A DNA stretch of 55,093 bases from DATLXU01 sp035575515 (GTDB lineage Bacteria > Acidobacteriota > Blastocatellia > UBA7656): NCBI GenBank assembly GCA_035575515.1, contig DATLXU010000027.1, positions 1-55,093 on the forward strand, written 5' to 3'. The position numbers and the translations under genes are program-made. The notes beneath the pieces were generated by a model. The model was not told the origin of the DNA, made no database searches, and saw nothing but the letters and a program-made list of their open reading frames with translations. Shown one piece after another: positions 49,331 through 55,093 of this stretch (position 1 is the first letter of the stretch; the number at the start of each line of letters is the position of its first letter).

Positions 49331-50458
49331 TTTTTCGTTTCTTCGCCTATCTCGGCTGAAAGCGTGTACTCGCGCCCATCACGCATTATCTTGATTGAAA
49401 CCTTCGTGCCCGGAGCTTTGCTCGCAATGATGCGATTGAATTGCACGTAGGAAGTTATAGGCTGGCCTTCAACAGAAGTGATTAAATCGTCCTTGCGCAG
49501 GCCGGCGCGGGCGGCGGGCGTTCCACGCTCCGCGCGAACCACCAGCGCTCCGCGCGCGTCCGCAGGCAGCTTCAACAACCCGCGAATGTCCGCGTCAACA
49601 TCGCGCGTCTCGACTCCCAGAAATCCGCGCGTCACCCGACCCCGCTCTATCAATTGAGGCAGTATCGCTTTGAGCGTGTTGATGGGGATTGAAAAGCTCA
49701 GGCCCTGCGAGCGGTCCAGAACTAGCGTGTTGATGCCGACGATCTTGCCTTCCGCGTTGATGAGCGGCCCGCCCGAATTGCCCGGATTTATCGCCGCGTC
49801 CGTCTGCAGGAAATCATCGAACTGCCCGCCGAATCCCGTGCGCCCTTTTGCGCTGACAATTCCGAGCGTGACCGTGTGATCGAGCCCTAGCGGGTTGCCT
49901 ATCGCAATCACCCATTCGCCGACGCGCAACGCATCGCTGTCTCCGATTTCCGCAACGGGAAGCGGCGGCCCGCTCGGCGCTATCTGAAGCAGCGCGATGT
50001 CGGTCGCTTCATCATAACCTTTGATAGAAGCTGGAAACTGGCGGCCATCGTGCAGCGTGACCGTAACGCTATTGACGAGTTTAGGCTGAGCGACTGAATC
50101 CGAGTCTCGCTGGCCGCGAGCGCGCCGCGCGTCCGATGCGTTAATCAGATGAAAGTTTGTGGCGATCAATCCGCTTTTGTCTATGATAAAGCCGCTGCCC
50201 AGGTTTTCGCCGCTTTCGGAAATAGAGCGCACGTTGACAACCACTTCATTCACCCGCTCCGCAATTGCGGGGATGTCGAGCAGCACGGTCTTGCCCTGCT
50301 GAAGCGGCGCGGCAACTGTTGGGCGCGCAGACGCGGCGATTGATTGAATCTTACCGTCGGGCTTCGTCTCCGCAGGCTGCTGCGCAAGACTCGCGCGCAC
50401 AATCGTGGTCGGCAATAGAAGCAATAAAACGGGTACAGCTAAGATTGAATATGCACTT

Positions 50459-50674
<216 letters not shown>

Positions 50675-50678
50675 AAAT

Positions 50679-50778
50679 CAGTGGTCAGTGGTCAGGGGTC
50701 AGGGGCGAATGAATTTCAAATTTGAGATCTCAAATCTCAAATTCACAGACCCTTGATTACTTACTGGCCACTGACTAG
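50679..50778. repeat. Heptamer repeats CAGTGGT/CAGGGGT with AT palindrome
   Basis: CAGTGGT, CAGTGGT, CAGGGGT, CAGGGGC (50679-50706) are followed by AATTTCAAATTTGAGATCT, CAAATCTCAAATT, and then a degenerate inverted arm CTGGCCACTGACTAG (50764-50778). The left block starts four bases before the start codon of the gene at 50674; the right block ends inside the PIN gene's stop region. Confidence 0.85.
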
Positions 50779-51239
50779 AATTCAGCATTGATCAAAAACT
50801 CCGGCGTCACGATCATCGGAACGAAGAAACCGGCAATCGTGTTGAACAATTGAATGCGCGCCTGACGATGAACGTTTGCAATGTAGCCGAAGTCCCACGT
50901 TACAAGCATATCAGCTTTGTTGACGGACGCGAGCGCGACGTGAAGCGCGTTGGCGATGTACTTGCGATGAAATATCCCGCGCTCGATGTATCCGTCCGCA
51001 AGTATCGCCGCCTCTTCGCTGATTTCGTACTGCGGCATATCACGAATCAGATTCAAATAGGCTGCCCGTTTCGGCTCGCTCGTGCGCTCAAGCTCGCGCA
51101 CCACGAGCGGCGAAACGTAAGGCGAGTAATCGGCCATCTCGTGCTCCCACCATCGAATCGTCAAATCGCGGCGGAACGGCTCGCCGTTGTCGAGGTACGC
51201 GCCAATTACGGATGTCTCAATATAAATGCTCTTTTTCAT
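50775..51239 (-). CDS. PIN-domain protein (VapC-like ribonuclease)
   Basis: A 154-residue PIN protein. The start is the ATG of MKKSIYIETSVIGAYL; ETSV replaces the commoner DTSV, as in a known PIN subgroup. Other conserved acids are in SPLVVRELERT, ILADGYIERG, and NALHVALASVNKADMLVTWD. PIN toxins cleave RNA with Mg. A typical small upstream antitoxin gene is missing, as 118 bp of repeat precede the start. It may be a solitary toxin, or the antitoxin may be the downstream 71-residue protein. Confidence 0.8.
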   Translation of the reverse strand: MKKSIYIETSVIGAYLDNGEPFRRDLTIRWWEHEMADYSPYVSPLVVRELERTSEPKRAAYLNLIRDMPQYEISEEAAILADGYIERGIFHRKYIANALHVALASVNKADMLVTWDFGYIANVHRQARIQLFNTIAGFFVPMIVTPEFLINAEF

Positions 51240-51262
51240 GATTGCCGCAGGGATAATTCTAG

Positions 51263-51298
51263 CACAGGGAATACGGAACAGGGGACAGGGAACAGTCA
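51263..51298. repeat. Heptamer repeat GAACAGG/GGACAGG
   Basis: CACAGGGAATACG, GAACAGG, GGACAGG, GAACAGT in tandem (7-nt period) immediately upstream of the PIN gene; a diverged inverted arm (CAGCGGTTCTCTGTAATCTG) lies at 51336-51355 beside the aspartyl protease stop. Confidence 0.75.
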
Positions 51299-51356
51299 AC
51301 CGCAGCGGAAGGGAATGAATCCCTTTCGCTTTCAGCGGTTCTCTGTAATCTGCTCC

Positions 51357-53021
51357 CTACTTGTTAGTGTGCGGTTTGAAGGCGACCTGCGCGCGGTTGA
51401 AATCAATGGTGACGCTGAAGTGGCGCAGGAAATCGCCGCCAAGTATCCCGCTCTGCTCGAAGCCTGAGGTTTCGTTGATGGCGTTGAAGTCTAAAACTAA
51501 AGCGCGCAGGTTTGTCTGTTCGAGGTTGGCGACGCGGCAGTTGCGAATGAACAGCAACTCAACATTGTTGGCAACGCCCGCTGCGCCTATGACATTAGCC
51601 GTCTGACCTTTGATTATGCGGTCGCGCAGGTTGAGCCGCTCGACTGCCGCCGTTGAAATGACCGTCGAGCTTGCAGCCGAATCGAGTATCGCGTTAATGG
51701 TGTGATTGCCGTCGAGTTCGGTCTCGATGCTTATGAGTCCGTTTTGAGTCGTGCGAAACGGCACAACCGTCTGATCTGGCGTCGCGCTGGCCGACAGTGG
51801 CTGAGTCGAGTTGCGATTCAATCGCAAGCGGCCATCTCTATAATCAAGCTCGGTGAGAAACTTTGACAGTACTGATAAGCCAACAAGCCCGTCGGCGCGT
51901 TCGTCAGCAGGCCGGTCCTCCGCGCCGTGAAATGGGCGGATGAAACATGGAACCATTCTGAGTTTCGCGTCGCCCATCTCGAATGATTTTATCAGCCCAT
52001 AGACTATCGGGAATTTGCCGTCGCCGCCGACACCCTGCGATTTGCCGCCGTGCGCGACCTCGCTCACGCCGAGCCGCTTGGCCGATTCTTTCGCGATGAC
52101 CGTGAAGCCTGAGCCTGTGTCAATGACGAACACCGCATCGCGCCCATTGACCTTCACGTGCATATACGGCCTGCGATCGCCCCCTATCTTGAAAGGAATC
52201 TCCGTCACGTCAGGCCCCGTCAGTTGATGCACCTGTATTCCGGCCAAGCGGCGATAGAACTTAATCAGCCCCTGTATTCGCTCGCGCCGTTCCCTGTCTG
52301 TTTCGGGCGCAACCTGAAGAAATATCTCGTAAGCGTCGGCTGCTTCCTTGAAATCTTCGGCGCGCGACGACGCTCGCGCATAAGTAATCAGGTAATCAGG
52401 CTCGTCAGGGTCGAGGTTGTGCGCGTATAAAGCTTTGGCCCGCGCGTCTCTTGTGCGCCCTTCGTAATAATCTATTTCCGCAAGTCCGCCGAAGGCGAGA
52501 GCCTCTTTCGGATTATTCACAAGTGCCAGCCGTAGCTCGTTTATCGCGGCGCGTATGTAGCCGGAGCGCAGCAGCGCAAGCCCTGCGAGCGCGTGCGCCT
52601 GCGCGTTGGCCGGATCACTTTTCGTGACCTCGCTCGCCTGGTTGAAGCAGACTATGTAGTCCTGCATCTTGAAATGAGCGAAGGCTGAGCCAAGTTTTGC
52701 CTGCGCGTCTTGCTGATCGAGGCGCAGCAAGTCGGCATAGATGTTCGACGCTTTTTCGTAGTCGCCTTTGCGCAGAGCCTTTTTTGCGTCGCGGTGGAGC
52801 CTCTCGATTGTCGTTTTACTATCTGCGAGCGCGGCGCGGGGCGGCGCGACCATTTGCGAAAGCGCGAGCGCCGCAAACAGCAGCGCGGCAATCAAGACTT
52901 TATTTCTCGTTTTTGATTTGCAGTTTCTGGCGGGCAGCGAGCCGCGAGCGGTTTTTGACGAAAAACTAAAGACTGAAGACTGAGAACTGGATTTGTCGCT
53001 CTCGATACCTTTGACCTTCAT
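51357..53021 (-). CDS. TPR protein with two retropepsin-like aspartyl protease domains
   Basis: A 554-residue protein. The ATG overlaps the upstream glycosylase TGA (ATGA), with GGGGAG before it. Residues 1-40 are a Ser-rich extension that includes a heptamer repeat translated as KSSSQSSVFSFSS, followed by a signal-type helix (KVLIAALLFAALALSQM). TPR helices cover about 75-250 (ALRKGDYEKASNIYADLLRL). Two aspartyl protease folds follow: AVFVIDTGSGFTVI with the DTG triad and, near residue 440, INAILDSAASSTVIS, where DSA replaces DTG. It is probably periplasmic, and the second site may be inactive or altered. Confidence 0.87.
   Translation of the reverse strand: MKVKGIESDKSSSQSSVFSFSSKTARGSLPARNCKSKTRNKVLIAALLFAALALSQMVAPPRAALADSKTTIERLHRDAKKALRKGDYEKASNIYADLLRLDQQDAQAKLGSAFAHFKMQDYIVCFNQASEVTKSDPANAQAHALAGLALLRSGYIRAAINELRLALVNNPKEALAFGGLAEIDYYEGRTRDARAKALYAHNLDPDEPDYLITYARASSRAEDFKEAADAYEIFLQVAPETDRERRERIQGLIKFYRRLAGIQVHQLTGPDVTEIPFKIGGDRRPYMHVKVNGRDAVFVIDTGSGFTVIAKESAKRLGVSEVAHGGKSQGVGGDGKFPIVYGLIKSFEMGDAKLRMVPCFIRPFHGAEDRPADERADGLVGLSVLSKFLTELDYRDGRLRLNRNSTQPLSASATPDQTVVPFRTTQNGLISIETELDGNHTINAILDSAASSTVISTAAVERLNLRDRIIKGQTANVIGAAGVANNVELLFIRNCRVANLEQTNLRALVLDFNAINETSGFEQSGILGGDFLRHFSVTIDFNRAQVAFKPHTNK
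52965..52992. repeat. Heptamer repeat ACTGAAG inside a coding region
   Basis: Units ACTAAAG, ACTGAAG, ACTGAGA, ACTGGAT in tandem. They fall within the N-terminal codons of the aspartyl protease gene and create its Ser/Phe/Gln-rich extension before the signal helix. Confidence 0.8.
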
Positions 53022-53659
53022 TTCAAAATCTCCCCGGTCTTCGTGTACCACAAGAGCAAGTCAAGCTCATCGAAATCTATACCGACGCTTTCCGCAAAGA
53101 GTTTCATCTTTTCTTCGATGGCGACGTACTTCTTTTTTGTGGAAGCGGGCTTCGGGTTTTCGATGACGCCAAACTCCGCGAGGCGCGCGAGTATGTGCTT
53201 GTCGAGTATCGCGTAACCGCGATAGCCGACGTTGCGAAGGAAGTGGCTCGCTTCTTTGTAACCAATGCCGCGAACGCCGGGATTGGCCGCGAAGAAATCG
53301 CGCCGCTCGTCCGCCGTCTCGAATCCATCAAGCAGCTTGCGCATCTTCAGTCCGCAATGCTCGCGCAGGTACTCGCGCGTTTGATAGACGCGCAAGGCTC
53401 GCTGTTCGGGCCACATGTGCGCTCGCTCAAGCGCGCTCTCGATCTCTTTCGCGGAGCCGGTCATCAGAACTGGCCGGACGCGCTCGACCGAGCGAAGCCC
53501 CATACGAGCGCTTGCGCCTGCCGTGTAGATGCAGAACGTCAATTCTTCAAAGAGTCGTTCATCGGAAGCCGTTCGCCCTACCTCAGCGAACTCAGCCAGC
53601 CTGTCTCGGATTTCTCGGCGCTTGCCGCGATAGATTTGCTTTAGCTCTTCCAGAGTCAA
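53018..53659 (-). CDS. ogg: Ogg2-type 8-oxoguanine DNA glycosylase/lyase
   Basis: A 213-residue HhH-GPD DNA repair enzyme. The start I prefer is the TTG of LTLEELKQIYRG with AAAGG nine bases upstream; the frame is open 21 codons further. Family features: FEELTFCIYTAGASARMGLR, an HhH hairpin NPGVRGIGYKEASHFLRNVG, then YAILDKHILARL with the catalytic Lys and the conserved downstream Asp region (IDFDELDLLLWYTKTGE). It removes oxidised guanine and nicks DNA. It overlaps the aspartyl protease start by ATGA, so the two genes are coupled despite unrelated roles. Confidence 0.9.
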   Translation of the reverse strand: MTLEELKQIYRGKRREIRDRLAEFAEVGRTASDERLFEELTFCIYTAGASARMGLRSVERVRPVLMTGSAKEIESALERAHMWPEQRALRVYQTREYLREHCGLKMRKLLDGFETADERRDFFAANPGVRGIGYKEASHFLRNVGYRGYAILDKHILARLAEFGVIENPKPASTKKKYVAIEEKMKLFAESVGIDFDELDLLLWYTKTGEILK

Positions 53660-53763
53660 GCCGGTTGACCTTTCGGCTGTGGTGGACACACAAATTCTAA
53701 GGCTGCACCCATTGAATGTCAATCAGGCGAGATTTTGCAAAATAGCTTTCAGGGGCCATCGGT

Positions 53764-54831
53764 TCATTTGCGATCCGACCTCATTGAGCAAGAGGCATCG
53801 AGCGCCTCGCGCACTTTGCAGCCGAACTCGGCAATGTCATAGGGCTTCTGAATCACTTTCGCCCCCGGTATCCGGTTCAGGTCGCCGCTGATTGTCTCCG
53901 CGCTGTGGCCCGTTATGAAAAGCACCGGCACATCGCCCCCGCTCTCGCGCATTCGATTGTAACTCTCTATCCCGCTAGCTTGCGGCATTATCATATCAAG
54001 GATGACCAGTTGTATCTCTTCTCGATTCGCTCTATATATTTCAACGGCCTCTTCGCCGTAGGAAGCCAGCAACACTTTGTAGCCCAACCCGGTCAAAACA
54101 CTCCTTGCCATCTCTCGCAACGACTCTTCATCTTCGGCCACCAGTATTGTTTCTGTTCCGCCAAGCAGTTTGCTGCTCTCTATGCGCTCGCTCTCCTCGA
54201 CAACCGCATCGTGAGCGGGCAGGTATATTCTAAAGGTCGTCCCCTTTCCCGGCTCGCTGTAGACGTGAATCAATCCGTCGTGCTGATTGATTATGCCGAA
54301 CACGACGGAAAGCCCAAGCCCTGTGCCTTTGCCCACTTCCTTAGTTGTGAAGAACGGCTCGAAGATGCGCTGCTGCGTTGCAGCATCCATCCCTATTCCG
54401 GTATCTGTTATGCAAAGTTGCGCGTACCTGCCGGCCTTTGCCCATGGATTATTAAGGCAATACTGCTCGCTCTGCTCTGATATTCCTTGCTTGCGGCGCT
54501 CCAGGTTTTGCTCGGCTATCGCGCGACCCTCTTCGTCCGTAAAATCGAAGACTGACCTGCCCATCATCTCTTCAACTTCGTAGCCGAGCATCTCAGCCAT
54601 CTTTTTGTTAACGAAAGAAGTCCTGCTGTCTTTATTAATCATCCAGATGCCTTCATTGGCCGTATCGACGATACGGCGATACTTCCGCTCGCTTTCTCTG
54701 AGAGACTGTTTGACGCGCTCGCGCCTGGCGATGTCTTTGTTGATGCCGAACAGAGTCACAAGAATTAGCGTCAAACTGGTGATGCTTCCAAACAGAAATG
54801 ACGTTGTGGAAAGGGTGTGATAGGAAATCAT
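53764..54831 (-). CDS. Internally deleted hybrid histidine kinase (PAS - partial ATPase - receiver)
   Basis: A 355-residue protein. One helix (FGSITSLTLILVTLFGI) precedes a PAS domain (RKYRRIVDTANEGIWMINKD through GRSVFDFTDEEGRAIAEQ). At RRKQGISEQ it jumps into the second half of a kinase ATPase domain (YAQLCITDTGIGMDAATQQ, GKGTGLGLSVVFGIINQHDG), then a receiver with Asp in VILDMIMPQ and Lys in VIQKPY. The DHp helix with its His and the ATPase N-box are missing, so autophosphorylation is not possible. The frame is intact. It could still act as a PAS-controlled receiver or be a decaying gene. Confidence 0.85.
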   Translation of the reverse strand: MISYHTLSTTSFLFGSITSLTLILVTLFGINKDIARRERVKQSLRESERKYRRIVDTANEGIWMINKDSRTSFVNKKMAEMLGYEVEEMMGRSVFDFTDEEGRAIAEQNLERRKQGISEQSEQYCLNNPWAKAGRYAQLCITDTGIGMDAATQQRIFEPFFTTKEVGKGTGLGLSVVFGIINQHDGLIHVYSEPGKGTTFRIYLPAHDAVVEESERIESSKLLGGTETILVAEDEESLREMARSVLTGLGYKVLLASYGEEAVEIYRANREEIQLVILDMIMPQASGIESYNRMRESGGDVPVLFITGHSAETISGDLNRIPGAKVIQKPYDIAEFGCKVREALDASCSMRSDRK

Positions 54832-54864
54832 CTCAATTGTTAACGTGAGTTCGACATAAGAGGA

Positions 54865-55091
54865 TCAGAGAACGATAGCAGTCAATCGCATCAACTCTTT
54901 GGGCCGAATATCGAGCGACGGCTTCTTCTCTCGATGCGTGTATGCAATCAGACCAGCTACCAAATTGACCAGAAAGTTCACCTTCGCTGCGCGCTTCGTG
55001 TGTGCTCTATCTGCGAGATGTTCTTTAGCTGATCGTTGATTGTTTCTATTATCGCCCGCTTCCTCAACATCAGCTTGTCAAACATCAGCAT
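54865..55091 (-). mobile_element. IS982-family transposase C-terminal relic, frameshifted
   Basis: Minus strand from the right edge reads MFDKLMLRKRAIIETINDQL then NISQIEHTR, and after a one-base deletion continues AAKVNFLVNLVAGLIAYTHR then KKPSLDIRPKELMRLTAIVL to a stop at 54865. The IETINDQLKNISQIEHTR block is the family C-terminal motif of IS982 transposases. The rest lies beyond the window. The frameshift implies it is inactive. It lies 33 bp from the deleted kinase gene. Confidence 0.85.
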
Positions 55092-55093
55092 CA

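Overview
The window reads as a chromosomal segment of an environmental bacterium, most likely an acidobacterium (Blastocatellia-like). That is inference from gene content: a carboxypeptidase-regulatory-domain/TonB receptor, a winged-helix plus STAND ATPase plus membrane protein, a DUF6335 protein, a bactofilin, two cytochrome P460 paralogs, Met-rich membrane proteins and many decayed genes. No rRNA, tRNA or CRISPR was seen. Coding density is high and most genes have recognisable Shine-Dalgarno sites; several starts are TTG or GTG.

Region 1 (about 0.2-13 kb, nearly all minus strand) is a periplasmic electron-transfer neighbourhood. In transcription order: a DUF-type membrane protein, a small membrane protein coupled to a PII-like protein, an AhpD-like protein, a GrdB-family protein whose frame is crossed by an in-frame TGA best read as selenocysteine (with a bSECIS-like hairpin), a pentaheme cytochrome c, a decayed TonB receptor, a cytochrome P460 with NPCNPCA repeats, a TlpA-like thioredoxin, an intact TonB-type receptor, a receptor-associated fragment, an amber-interrupted small gene overlapping the Rieske start, the Rieske protein, a cytochrome b fused to two cytochrome c domains (with PAWY instead of PEWY at the quinol site), a second P460 and a monoheme cytochrome c.

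Region 2 (13-18.4 kb) is regulatory and redox: a thioredoxin-fold protein, a Crp/Fnr regulator, a mercuric-reductase-like relic, an ECF sigma/anti-sigma pair, a second Met-rich membrane protein and a 3D-domain protein. Region 3 (18.8-33 kb) holds a hydrolase, a cold-shock protein, DUF6335, a lectin-like secreted protein, the wHTH-STAND membrane protein, a bactofilin, a metal-themed pair (Cys/His-rich peptide and a cytochrome c/His-rich/barrel fusion), and TPR and DUF457-type membrane proteins.

Region 4 (33-55 kb) is general envelope and signalling: a histidine kinase, gamma-glutamyltransferase, L,D-transpeptidase, patatin, DUF2569, a subtilase with a BACON-like domain, an HD-GYP/GGDEF protein, a lytic transglycosylase, HtrA, a PIN protein, an aspartyl protease with TPRs, an Ogg2-type DNA glycosylase and an internally deleted kinase, ending in an IS982-family transposase relic.

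A feature running through the right half is a family of short tandem repeats whose unit is always 7 nt, placed in spacers exactly at gene ends and sometimes running into coding sequence. Together with the decayed genes this suggests an actively rearranging genome. The most check-worthy items are the TGA-containing GrdB-like gene, the heptamer repeats, the cytochrome/His-rich/barrel fusion, the cytochrome b quinol-site change and the deleted kinase.
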